Shown: positions 55,526 to 63,375 of the stretch, in pieces
Layout of the letters: each line of letters begins with the position of its first letter
Position numbering within the stretch: position 1 is the first letter of the stretch
Source of the DNA: Paenibacillus montanisoli
GTDB taxonomy: Bacteria > Bacillota > Bacilli > Paenibacillales > Paenibacillaceae
Length of the DNA: 64,000 nucleotides
Direction: 5' to 3'
Assembly: GCF_003268025.1 (NCBI RefSeq)
Contig: NZ_QLUW01000007.1
Coordinates: forward strand, 1-64,000
Translations under genes and position numbers: made by a program
Notes under the pieces: generated by a model
What the model saw: only the letters and a program-made list of their open reading frames with translations
What the model was told of the DNA's origin: nothing
Databases searched by the model: none

Positions 55526-55750
55526 TTATTCCTCCGTATTTTCCCCATAAAAGAATACTTCCTCCAACGGTAAATTGAAGGCAAGCGCGATACGAAAAGC
55601 CAGTTCCAGAGACGGGGAGTAATTTCCCTTCTCCAGTGCCACGATGGTTTGCCTGGTCACGCCTACCTTGTCAGCCAGCTGTTGCTGGGTCATTTCATTA
55701 TGATTGAACCGTAGTCTGCGGATGTGGTTGCCGACAAGATGTTTGCCCAT
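55526..55750 (-). CDS. Xre-type transcriptional regulator
   Basis: A 74-residue helix-turn-helix protein consisting of little more than the DNA-binding domain: MTQQQLADKVGVTRQTIVAL then EKGNYSPSLELAFRIALAFN. This compact type, usually paired with a small membrane protein, is common in Bacillota. It lies one base from the upstream membrane gene and 15 from the downstream DUF4386 gene. It probably represses the operon. Confidence 0.93.
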   Translation of the reverse strand: MGKHLVGNHIRRLRFNHNEMTQQQLADKVGVTRQTIVALEKGNYSPSLELAFRIALAFNLPLEEVFFYGENTEE

Positions 55751-55751
55751 A

Positions 55752-56198
55752 CTAGACTCCTTTCCGATAATGATAAAGTTTAGTAGCGGATCCGGTCACA
55801 TCAGAGATAAAACCGGAGGCGATCAGGATGATGAACATGATCTGCGAGGGCTGATCGTAAACCAGTGAACCCATGGCAAGAAGAAAGCCGATGATGAACA
55901 CGAAGAAGGAATTTCGGTGCGCTCTGAGTTCAATGAGTTTATCCAGTTCGTCGGCGAAGGCGGGTTCCTTTTCTCCGGTCGTCATCCTGAAGACGATGTT
56001 GAAAATAATGCTGATGACGATGTGCGCGATGATGGAAACCAACATCAGAATGAGCACGAAGGAGCCCCAGTAGCGAAACGTTTCCGCCGACATCAGATCT
56101 CCTTCAGGGCGCCGGGGATACATGTAGGCACAATAAAATCCGAAAATGAGTATGGCGCTAATGAGGGATACGATACTCTTCTTTTCTTGATAGGTCAT
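55752..56198 (-). CDS. Small membrane protein paired with Xre regulator
   Basis: A 148-residue protein with four predicted membrane segments (IVSLISAILIFGFYCAYMYP; LILMLVSIIAHIVISIIFN; FFVFIIGFLLAMGSLVY; IMFIILIASGFISDVT) and a charged cytoplasmic loop (KEPAFADELDKLIELRAHR). It resembles DUF2178-like proteins that go with HTH regulators. First gene of the operon; GGAGGCT precedes its ATG. Confidence 0.85.
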   Translation of the reverse strand: MTYQEKKSIVSLISAILIFGFYCAYMYPRRPEGDLMSAETFRYWGSFVLILMLVSIIAHIVISIIFNIVFRMTTGEKEPAFADELDKLIELRAHRNSFFVFIIGFLLAMGSLVYDQPSQIMFIILIASGFISDVTGSATKLYHYRKGV

Positions 56199-56364
56199 GC
56201 TTGAAGCCTCCTGTATATTTTAATGTACATGATGTAAAGTATTCTATACATAAGGTAACCAAGATTAACCACAGTGTCAAGTTTATTTTACATATCCTTT
56301 GTCGAAATCGTTAATTCTCACTATACTAAAGAGATATGGAAACTAAAGGGGGCTTCTGCTTAAG

Positions 56365-56802
56365 ATGATCCGGGAGATGACCATTCAAGACTATGATCAG
56401 ATGGTTGAGCTATGGAGCGCTATCGAAGGACTGGCTATTAGCGGTGCCGATTCTAAATCCAACATTGACTTCTATTTGAAGCGAAATAAAGGATTTAGCT
56501 TTGTCTATGAGGCAGATGGGCGCATTGCAGGCACGATCCTATGCGGACATGACGGGCGGAGAGGCTTTATTTATCACGTTGCCGTAAAGCCGGAATTCAG
56601 AAATCAGAACATCGGGCAACAAATGGCGGATCTGTGTCTTGGCAAGCTGAAGGAAGCGGGCATCGAGAAATGCCATATCTTCGTGCTTGATGATAACGAA
56701 GGCGGCAACCGGTTCTGGAGCCGCACAGGCTGGGAGAAGAGAAGCGGGTTTTCCGTATATTCGAGGGACACGGAAGGAACTTCCGGTTCCGTGCAGAACT
56801 AG
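56365..56802 (+). CDS. GNAT family N-acetyltransferase
   Basis: A 145-residue acetyltransferase with the RimI-like core IYHVAVKPEFRNQNIGQQMA and HIFVLDDNEGGNRFWSRTGW. The usual R/Q-x-x-G-x-G/A loop is R-N-Q-N-I-G-Q. AAAGGGGG precedes ATG 56365. The next gene starts 66 bases later and may be in the same transcript. Confidence 0.92.
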   Translation: MIREMTIQDYDQMVELWSAIEGLAISGADSKSNIDFYLKRNKGFSFVYEADGRIAGTILCGHDGRRGFIYHVAVKPEFRNQNIGQQMADLCLGKLKEAGIEKCHIFVLDDNEGGNRFWSRTGWEKRSGFSVYSRDTEGTSGSVQN

Positions 56803-56868
56803 TGTAATCAACTGACATAATGTAGACTCGCTTACTTCCTCAACATGCAGACAACGGAGGATGCAACG

Positions 56869-57504
56869 ATGACCATTAAAGAACAGACGATTATGCAAGC
56901 AAGCGGAAACAGAATTATGACTCGTGATAGAGAAGTCCAGATTGTCGGCAAGATCGACGAACCGCTTATCCTGATCATGGATAACGTATTAAGCGGCGAT
57001 GAATGCGATGCCTTGATTGCCTTAGCCGCGAATCGGATGCAGCGGGCCAAAATCGGCAAATCGCACACGGTCAGCGATGTTCGGACAAACAGCAGCATGT
57101 TCTTCGAGGAAAGCGAGAATGAATGGCTTCAATCCATTGAAGCCAGAACTGCCGAGCTGATGCATGTGCCGATCGCGCATGCCGAACCGCTGCAAATTTT
57201 GCATTATAAGGCCGGCCAGCAGTATCAGCCTCATTTGGACTATTTTACGTCCGGCGATGTGGTCAATAATCGGATCAGCACGCTTGTGATGTATTTAAAT
57301 GACGTGGAAGAAGGCGGCGAAACGTATTTCCCTTCGCTCCGTTTTGCCGTAACGCCCAAGAAGGGAAGCGCCGTCTATTTTGAATACTTTTATAATGATC
57401 CTCATCTAAACGAGCTCACGCAGCATGCGGGAAATCCCGTCACGGCCGGTGAGAAATGGGTCGCGACCCAGTGGATGAGAAGACAACGGCATCGATCGTT
57501 TTGA
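56869..57504 (+). CDS. 2-oxoglutarate/Fe(II) prolyl 4-hydroxylase-like enzyme
   Basis: A 211-residue dioxygenase. The iron facial triad is His and Asp in YQPHLDYF and His in LTQHAGNPV; the 2-oxoglutarate Lys is in GEKWVATQWMR. FEESENEWLQSIEARTAELM and LNDVEEGGETYFP are typical of bacterial P4Hs such as the Bacillus anthracis enzyme. GGAGG (56856-56860) marks ATG 56869; ATG 56845 is in frame. Target could be a collagen-like surface protein, but none is in the window. Confidence 0.93.
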   Translation: MTIKEQTIMQASGNRIMTRDREVQIVGKIDEPLILIMDNVLSGDECDALIALAANRMQRAKIGKSHTVSDVRTNSSMFFEESENEWLQSIEARTAELMHVPIAHAEPLQILHYKAGQQYQPHLDYFTSGDVVNNRISTLVMYLNDVEEGGETYFPSLRFAVTPKKGSAVYFEYFYNDPHLNELTQHAGNPVTAGEKWVATQWMRRQRHRSF

Positions 57505-57528
57505 AAGCGTGTACAAACTGAAAATGTG

Positions 57529-57572
57529 AAAGGGGCTGTCCCAAACGTCATCGATAATGACAGCCCCTTTCA
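57529..57572. terminator. P4H gene terminator
   Basis: GAAAGGGGCTGTC pairs exactly with GACAGCCCCTTTC. The interval 57573-58169 holds no gene I can support. Confidence 0.8.
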
Positions 57573-57834
57573 TCATGAATACCATTTGGTTTGACCGCAT
57601 TCACTGCGCAGTCGAATGTTTTTCCGATCGCTGTTGTTCCCGGATTCCTTGAATGGATAGGCTAAGGTGGGAATCCACTCACAAAGCCGACCGCTGGCGC
57701 TTCTCCAGAATCTTTGCAGGCGTTTCTGACAACATTCCATGCCGGCAAGTCGGTGGATCATTTACGCGGAAGCTGGTTCAGATCGCGGAGCAGAGCTTGG
57801 GTGGAACGCAAAATTGGCGATAGTAAAGATTTAA

Positions 57835-57859
57835 GAGGCAGCCGGGAATTGACTGCCTC
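57835..57859. other. Hairpin in a gene-free stretch
   Basis: GAGGCAG pairs with CTGCCTC across 11 bases, followed by TCTCT. No gene ends here. Confidence 0.4.
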
Positions 57860-57881
57860 TCTCTATGTGCGTTATTTTGTG

Positions 57882-57926
57882 AAGACTCCCCATGCAAGCA
57901 ATGGCAGGGGAGTCTTTAAGTTTTGT
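57882..57926 (+). terminator. Terminator-like hairpin in a gene-free stretch
   Basis: AAGACTCCCC pairs with GGGGAGTCTT, followed by TAAGTTTTGTTT. No intact gene precedes it, which suggests a deleted neighbour. Confidence 0.6.
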
Positions 57927-58169
57927 TTATGAATTATAAACGCTTTCTTAATAAGTTAGTGGTAAATTATGAGAATATTCTGCTTTATTGATAGAAAGGG
58001 GGGGAGTTAGGCGAGAAAGCCCTTCGCTTCAGTCGTGTGATGAATCGTCTTAGGACAAGGTATAAAGTTTAGTAGAATTAGCTTTGAAAAAGGGCTCCAA
58101 CCATGAGTTAACAGTCTGCTGTAGTCCTTAGGGAATGTTTTATTTTTAATAGAGAGAAGGAGTTAAACC

Positions 58170-58706
58170 ATGAAGAAGAAACCAATATTCACCGTTTTAT
58201 CTTTAGCATTGGCTGCGAGTTTGACGGTTCCAGCAGTTGTAGGTGCTGGTGCTTCTGGGGAGGTGCCAACTACTAACACGGAAATCGTAAAGCTGAATAG
58301 CGAGCTTCGAACTGACCAAGAAGTTATCCATGATTTTGAAAAAATATCAGAAAAAGGATTTAAACCAGCGCGGACATCGAAACTTACTACATTTGCTGCT
58401 GTTACTCCGTACTATGTTGCAAAGACAACGGTGACATATACCTCGGGGGCTACGTCTGTATCTGATTCATACACTGATAGTAGTAGATCAACAAAGTATA
58501 ACATTGATCTCATATATGCAAAAGTAAAGGTATATGAGTATGGTGGATTTTATGGGAGTAGCGAGGATACTCAAACTAATTTCTCCCATGCTGGCGCCCA
58601 ATACGGATCCGGACAAGCTTTAGGTTCAGATACTGAGGCATATGGGCTGCATAAGTTCCAAGAAGCAGGTTTTCAAACTTGGGAACCAGAAACTTATGAT
58701 ACCTAG
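58170..58706 (+). CDS. Secreted hypothetical protein, 178 residues
   Basis: A signal peptide (KKKPIFTVLSLALAASLTVP) probably ends near VVGAGA. The mature part is Thr/Ser/Tyr-rich and beta-like (YVAKTTVTYTSGATSVSDSY). No Cys and no known domain; a lactococcin-972-like or surface-protein role can be imagined but not supported. AGAAGGAG precedes ATG 58170. It is AT-rich and starts a run of three exported products. Confidence 0.78.
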   Translation: MKKKPIFTVLSLALAASLTVPAVVGAGASGEVPTTNTEIVKLNSELRTDQEVIHDFEKISEKGFKPARTSKLTTFAAVTPYYVAKTTVTYTSGATSVSDSYTDSSRSTKYNIDLIYAKVKVYEYGGFYGSSEDTQTNFSHAGAQYGSGQALGSDTEAYGLHKFQEAGFQTWEPETYDT

Positions 58707-58746
58707 AAGATACGAAATCTATTTATTCTATTGGAGGGTGTTAACA

Positions 58747-58842
58747 ATGAAAAAAATGATTTCTGTTCTATGCATTGCTGCAGTAGTGTCAGTTCCAACT
58801 TCCGTATGGGCAAGTGGATCAAAAAACAATATAATGAGGTAA
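58747..58842 (+). CDS. Tiny signal-peptide-like protein, 31 residues
   Basis: MKKMISVLCIAAVVSVPTSV then WASGSKNNIMR: a complete signal peptide with almost no mature protein. GGAGG lies before ATG 58747, and the next gene starts 6 bases after its stop. It may be a peptide signal, a translational coupling leader for the lipoprotein, or the remnant of a longer secreted protein. A frameshift artefact is also possible. Confidence 0.55.
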   Translation: MKKMISVLCIAAVVSVPTSVWASGSKNNIMR

Positions 58843-58847
58843 AATTG

Positions 58848-59840
58848 ATGATAAAACATATTATTCTTAAATTATTAATAATTTCCCTGCTAATCATATC
58901 TGTTGGCTGTTCAAATACCTCGAACAAAGTAGTTCAGAAAGGAATAGAGCTTCAGAACATAGATTTTATGAATACAATTGAAAGCACTGCTAACAGAGAT
59001 AAGCTCCCAAACACTAAATCAGGCGGTATTTCTACAGGATTGTACAACGAAAATGGGGCGATTGAAAAAGAGCTCCACTTTAACTATGACAAAAGTGATA
59101 GTATTAAAAAATACATTTCTATAGGAAACTTAATTGATGCGGATAGAGTATACAAATTAATTCTGTTTGTAGATTATAAACAAGAAGTATTTAAGGTTGA
59201 CGATAGGCCAGCGGCTATTGACTTCACTTTTAAATTAAAAGCAGGAGAAACAACAGAAATACCTTTCGAATTACCGAAATTAGAGACTGGTATTCATGAT
59301 ATACTATTCGTTATTGTTAAGAGCCCTGACAATAAAAGTTTGGATGAGGAATATAGGAAAAGAACAGACTTGAATCACTTACTATTTATTAGATTCAGTG
59401 TCTCAATTGAGAGCGATACAGTAAAAGAAACAGTTAATTATAATGAGTTTGGCATTATAGAAAAAAACGATATGTTGGATGGTTTATTTGTCTCAGAGAA
59501 AGATAATTTTAAAAGATGGTTGACACAGAAGGTTAAGAAAAATGAAAACATAAATTTTTACATCCGTGCAGGCAATAATAGTAATAAAGAAACAAAAGAG
59601 TATGCCGTTATTAATTTGTTTGATTGGATTCAAGAAGATGTTGTCAATGACAGGAAAGTTATATTTTTAAAAGTTAACAATAAGGAATTTGCCAAAGTCA
59701 ATTCTGAATTTGTTGTTGATGTTAAAGAGCCTGGTGTATATGATTTAACAACTATATTGGTGAGTAATCCTTATCAAAAGCTTGATATTTATAACAGAGG
59801 TGCCGAAACTGGTGTCAGAGTAGGGGTTACAGTTGAATAG
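58848..59840 (+). CDS. AT-rich lipoprotein of unknown function
   Basis: A 330-residue lipoprotein. The hydrophobic start (KHIILKLLIISLLIISVGC) ends in a lipobox-like SVGC near residue 20. The mature part is rich in Lys, Asn and Ile, with repeated beta-like segments (IDFTFKLKAGETTEIPFELP; FAKVNSEFVVDVKEPGVYDL). No enzymatic motif. GAGGT precedes ATG 58848. Low-GC like its two upstream neighbours, so the trio was probably acquired together. Confidence 0.75.
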   Translation: MIKHIILKLLIISLLIISVGCSNTSNKVVQKGIELQNIDFMNTIESTANRDKLPNTKSGGISTGLYNENGAIEKELHFNYDKSDSIKKYISIGNLIDADRVYKLILFVDYKQEVFKVDDRPAAIDFTFKLKAGETTEIPFELPKLETGIHDILFVIVKSPDNKSLDEEYRKRTDLNHLLFIRFSVSIESDTVKETVNYNEFGIIEKNDMLDGLFVSEKDNFKRWLTQKVKKNENINFYIRAGNNSNKETKEYAVINLFDWIQEDVVNDRKVIFLKVNNKEFAKVNSEFVVDVKEPGVYDLTTILVSNPYQKLDIYNRGAETGVRVGVTVE

Positions 59841-59893
59841 CCCATCAAGAAGATGGATATGGTGTGGTGTCCTACCTGTAGGAATAGAAAGAA

Positions 59894-59920
59894 GAAGACG
59901 CTCGTGAGGGTGTCTTTTTT
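59894..59920 (+). terminator. Terminator of the secreted-protein trio
   Basis: AAGACGCTC pairs with GGGTGTCTT, followed by seven T in total. Confidence 0.88.
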
Positions 59921-59991
59921 TGCTCTTCTGCTTTATTTACAGAAAGGGGCCATAATTTGCTGAAGAAAGCGACAGTTGATCGCAAACGAGA

Positions 59992-60026
59992 AATGGCGTC
60001 ATAGACATGAGGTCTGTGACGCCATT
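59992..60026. terminator. Hairpin downstream of the SDR gene
   Basis: AATGGCGTCA with AGAC pairs with GTCT and TGACGCCATT. On the minus strand TTTCTCG follows; weak in both directions. Confidence 0.55.
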
Positions 60027-60110
60027 ATTATTTATTTCGAGGTGCTATTAAAGCTTCAATGCCTTATTGAAGAGCCCTTTTGGGATAGTCTTTTTCAATT
60101 CGAAAGCTTA

Positions 60111-60869
60111 TTAATAAGCGGTCCAGCCTGCATCGGCCGTGACGACCGTGCCGTTGACGAAGCTCGCCTCGTCAGAGGCCAGGAACAACGCCACTTTCGC
60201 GATCTCTCCCGGTTCGCCGGCGCGCGGGTTGAGAGCGATGCCTGCCATTGCCCGTTCCATACCGAATGGGTTCGGTTCGGTAATCGTCGTGCCAATATTG
60301 GTATTAACGCCGCCTGGCGCGATGGCATTGCAACGGATGCCTTTCGTCGCATACTGGAACCCGACGTTCTTCGTCAGGCCGACGACGGCATGCTTCGCAG
60401 CGGTATAGGCAGCGCCTGCACGGGAGCCCATCAAGCCGCCTGCGGAAGCGATGTTAACGATGACGCCGCTTTGCTTCTCGAGAAAGAGCGGGATGACTTT
60501 GCGGATTGTCCGCATCGGCCCCGTAGTATTGATGGCGAAGATGCGCTCCCACAGCTCGTCCGTCACGTCTCCGGCAGGCACGAAGTTGTCCATAATGCCA
60601 GCGTTATTGACGAGGATATCTACCGTTCCGTAGGTTTCGACTGTTGTATTTATAAGCGCTTGTACGTCTTCTTCTTTAGCAACGTTAGCCGCAATCGCGA
60701 AGGCCGTGCCGCCTTTGGCGGTTATCTCGTCCACAACGGCTTGCGCGGCTTCCACGCGAAGATCCGATACGGCGACTTTGGCGCCTTCCGAAGCGTATAA
60801 TTCTGCAATGGCTTTCCCCATGCCTGAGGCGGCACCTGTGACAACAGCAACTTTTCCGGATAATCTCAT
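60111..60869 (-). CDS. Short-chain dehydrogenase/reductase
   Basis: A 252-residue classical SDR. NAD(P) loop TGAASGMGKAI, NNAGIMDNF, catalytic Ser in IASAGG and Tyr/Lys in YTAAKHAVVGL, then PGGVNT. The Asp after beta-2 (AVSDLRVE) suggests NAD rather than NADP. GGGAGG lies 8 bases before ATG 60869; the frame is open to 60986 without a second site. Divergent from a TetR gene, which probably represses it. Substrate unknown. Confidence 0.94.
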   Translation of the reverse strand: MRLSGKVAVVTGAASGMGKAIAELYASEGAKVAVSDLRVEAAQAVVDEITAKGGTAFAIAANVAKEEDVQALINTTVETYGTVDILVNNAGIMDNFVPAGDVTDELWERIFAINTTGPMRTIRKVIPLFLEKQSGVIVNIASAGGLMGSRAGAAYTAAKHAVVGLTKNVGFQYATKGIRCNAIAPGGVNTNIGTTITEPNPFGMERAMAGIALNPRAGEPGEIAKVALFLASDEASFVNGTVVTADAGWTAY

Positions 60870-60927
60870 GATCGTAGCCTCCCATGATTGTTTAATGAGC
60901 CTGCTGTTCCGATGAAATAATAAACAC

Positions 60928-61039
60928 ATGTTCAATAGAGAACATCTGTTACTTTGATTATAATGAAGGCAGGAAACAAGCCACAATCAGTAAAATTGGC
61001 GTGTTTGTTAGGTAACGAACAGATCGGCTCAAACTGTTC
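60928..61039. promoter_or_regulatory. Operator-like repeats between SDR and TetR genes
   Basis: ATGTTC-N6-GAACAT (60928-60945) and GAACAG-N11-CTGTTC (61017-61039) are inverted repeats. TGTTCAATA occurs in both (60929 and 61035), giving a shared half-site. Both lie in the divergent promoter region. Confidence 0.5.
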
Positions 61040-61069
61040 AATAAAGCGTCCAAGAAAGGAATGGGAGGC

Positions 61070-61684
61070 ATGAGCGACAATGGCAAACGAACGGACCGCC
61101 GGATCGTCCGCAGCAGGACGGCATTACGGCAAGCGCTGCTGACGCTGATGGCGGACAAGCCGTTCACGGCGATCTCCATAACGGAAATCGTGGAGCTGGC
61201 CGATTATAACAGGGGGACCTTTTACTCCAATTACGAGAGCAAGGAAGCGCTGCTCGACGATATTATGTCCGATCTGATCGAGAAATTATTGCTCTCCTTC
61301 CGGGTGCCGTACGAGAAGGTGGAGTTCTTCCATGTCGATCAGCTGCAGGCGCATTCGGTGAAGCTGTTCGAACATATTTACGAGCATTCCTCCGTGTACA
61401 CCGTGTTCATGAAAAGCGACATGTTGATGGTTCTCTGGGGGAAAATGTTCGCCGCGATCAAAAACATCCTCAAGGAGGAGCTTGTCTATACCAAGACGGA
61501 TATCGACGAAGAGCTGCTGCAGATTTATTCCATCCATGCTCTCCTCGGTCTAGTCTTCCATTGGATAGAGAGCGGATATAAGCATTCGCCGGCCTATATG
61601 CGGGAGCAGCTGGTGAAAATCATCAATTACCACCCGACGACGGCGAAGACCTCGGTTAATCGAGCAAATCATAATTCACAGTGA
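61070..61684 (+). CDS. TetR family transcriptional regulator
   Basis: A 204-residue repressor. The N-terminal helix-turn-helix is ISITEIVELADYNRGTFYSN; the rest is helical ligand-binding domain. ATG 61070 is preceded by AAAGGA with ATG 61061 in frame. It is divergent from the SDR gene and its stop overlaps the leader of the response regulator gene (starts 61696), so it might also be co-transcribed with the BceRS-like pair. Confidence 0.92.
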   Translation: MSDNGKRTDRRIVRSRTALRQALLTLMADKPFTAISITEIVELADYNRGTFYSNYESKEALLDDIMSDLIEKLLLSFRVPYEKVEFFHVDQLQAHSVKLFEHIYEHSSVYTVFMKSDMLMVLWGKMFAAIKNILKEELVYTKTDIDEELLQIYSIHALLGLVFHWIESGYKHSPAYMREQLVKIINYHPTTAKTSVNRANHNSQ

Positions 61685-61695
61685 TGAGGGATATC

Positions 61696-62370
61696 ATGTA
61701 CAGGATCATGATGGTTGAGGACGACGAGAAAATAAGGCGAATTGTCGCGGATACGTTGAAGAAGTGGCAGTACAACGTGGCGGAAGTGACCGAATTTGAC
61801 AAGGTGCTGACGGAGTTTGAGCAGACAGGCCCCCATCTCGTTCTGCTGGATATCAATCTGCCGGTTTATGACGGCTACTACTGGTGCCAGCAGATACGCG
61901 CGGTTTCGAAGGTGCCCATCATCTTCCTGTCATCGAGAAATCAGAATATGGACATTCTGATGGCGATCAATATGGGCGGGGATGATTTTATCCAGAAACC
62001 GTTTGATCTGGATATTCTGGTCGCGAAGATCGGCGCGCTCATCCGCCGCAAGTATACGTATCAGGAGGATGACAGCCTCCGATTCGTCCATCGGGGCTTG
62101 AAATTGAACGTGACCAATTCCACGATGGAATACAAAGGGCAAAACGCGGAGCTAAGCCGGAACGAATTCATCCTGCTGCAGTTAATGATGCGGCATATCG
62201 GGAAAATCGTCTCGCGCGAGGATTTGATGCAGGCCCTTTGGAATGAAGATCAGTTCATCGACGACAATACGCTGACCGTGAACGTGAACCGGTTGCGCCG
62301 GAAGGTCGCCGATCTCGGCTTGGAAGGGTTCATTGCTACCCGGAAGGGAATGGGGTATCTAGTCGAATGA
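61696..62370 (+). CDS. BceR-like response regulator
   Basis: A 224-residue OmpR-type regulator. Receiver: acidic VEDDEK, phospho-Asp in LVLLDINLPVYDGY, Lys in FIQKPFD. DNA-binding winged helix: ELSRNEFILLQLMMR, then LTVNVNRLRRKVAD. The pairing with a short membrane kinase and a nearby FtsX-like permease marks the bacitracin/antimicrobial peptide detoxification type. GAGGG precedes ATG 61696. Overlaps the kinase gene by 4 bases. Confidence 0.93.
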   Translation: MYRIMMVEDDEKIRRIVADTLKKWQYNVAEVTEFDKVLTEFEQTGPHLVLLDINLPVYDGYYWCQQIRAVSKVPIIFLSSRNQNMDILMAINMGGDDFIQKPFDLDILVAKIGALIRRKYTYQEDDSLRFVHRGLKLNVTNSTMEYKGQNAELSRNEFILLQLMMRHIGKIVSREDLMQALWNEDQFIDDNTLTVNVNRLRRKVADLGLEGFIATRKGMGYLVE

Positions 62371-63359
62371 CGTTCCTCCGTTTTCTGGACTATGAGAAGC
62401 CTTATATCTATCTGTATCTAGCCGGTTTCCTGATCACCGCGGCAGTCTTCTTTGCGGACAGCGATAGCGGCTTGGCATGGGGGACTTATATTTACGCGTT
62501 CACGCTCTCTTCGATTGCGCTGCTTGGTTACTTATGGTTTCGTTATCGGCAAACCGTACATACGGTCCGGCAAATGGACAGCGAGGAATCCGACCCTGCG
62601 TCGCTGGAAGGAGAGTTTGCCCGGCAGCACATCGAAGAGCTGAAAAAGCAGCATATCCGCGAAATGAATCGGATTCAGGGCAGGCAGCAGGAGCATGATG
62701 ATTTTATCGTTTCTTGGTTCCATGAGATCAAAACGCCGATTGCGGTGCTCCGCTTGCTCCAGCAAACCGAGATCGATGCGGACAGTTTACGGGAAGAGCT
62801 TGCGAAGATCGAGCATTACGTCGATCAAGCGCTCTATTACGCCAAGCTCGACAGCTTCAGCCAGGACTACGACATTCAATCCTGCGATGTGATCCGGATT
62901 GCACGTGAAATCGTAAAGGCGCATGCGAAAACTTTCTTCTCCAAACGAATCCGCGTAGAGCTGAAAGCAGAGTCGCTTGAGGTGCAAAGCGATCCGAAAT
63001 GGCTGCAGTTTATCGTCAATCAGGTGCTGACGAACAGCCTGAAATATACGGAGCCTGGCGGTCGGATTACCATCTCCGCCATGGAAACGCCGCAAGAGAA
63101 ACAACTGATCATTCGGGATAGCGGGATCGGAATCAGCTCCAAAGACCTGCCGCGCATTTTCAACCGCGGCTTTACCGGCGAAACGGGTCGCACGCATACG
63201 AAGTCGACCGGCATGGGCTTATATTTGGCCCAGCAGCTGTCGAACAAGCTCGGACATTACTTGACATGCACGTCCGAGGTCGGCGTCTATACGGCGTTCA
63301 TCGTTCATTTTCCGAAAGACGACGATCCGTATTTGCGGATTCAGCAAAGAACGCAATGA
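62367..63359 (+). CDS. BceS-like intramembrane-sensing histidine kinase
   Basis: A 330-residue kinase with two membrane segments close together (IYLYLAGFLITAAVFFADS; YIYAFTLSSIALLGYLWF) and almost no extracellular loop, so it senses via its transporter partner. Phospho-His in SWFHEIKTPIAVLR; N box NQVLTNSLKYTEP; DSGIGIS and TGMGLYLAQQL. The C-terminus QRTQ is encoded inside a palindrome shared with the end of the convergent permease gene. Confidence 0.93.
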   Translation: MTFLRFLDYEKPYIYLYLAGFLITAAVFFADSDSGLAWGTYIYAFTLSSIALLGYLWFRYRQTVHTVRQMDSEESDPASLEGEFARQHIEELKKQHIREMNRIQGRQQEHDDFIVSWFHEIKTPIAVLRLLQQTEIDADSLREELAKIEHYVDQALYYAKLDSFSQDYDIQSCDVIRIAREIVKAHAKTFFSKRIRVELKAESLEVQSDPKWLQFIVNQVLTNSLKYTEPGGRITISAMETPQEKQLIIRDSGIGISSKDLPRIFNRGFTGETGRTHTKSTGMGLYLAQQLSNKLGHYLTCTSEVGVYTAFIVHFPKDDDPYLRIQQRTQ

Positions 63360-63375
63360 CTAGGTCATTGCGTTC
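63349..63375. terminator. Palindrome covering both convergent stop codons
   Basis: GAACGCAATGAC (63349-63360) pairs exactly with GTCATTGCGTTC (63364-63375) across TAG. The kinase TGA (63357-63359) and permease TAG (63360-63362, minus) lie inside it. Confidence 0.8.

Noticed and set aside
57529-57572. GGGGCTGTCC stretch considered as an insertion-sequence end
   Set aside because: Such words occur at IS1182-like ends, but here both halves form a closed hairpin behind the P4H gene, so a terminator is the simpler explanation.
57573-57761. Minus-strand frame of 62 codons considered as a transposase remnant
   Set aside because: No transposase motif or terminal repeat could be seen, and neighbouring frames are equally plausible.
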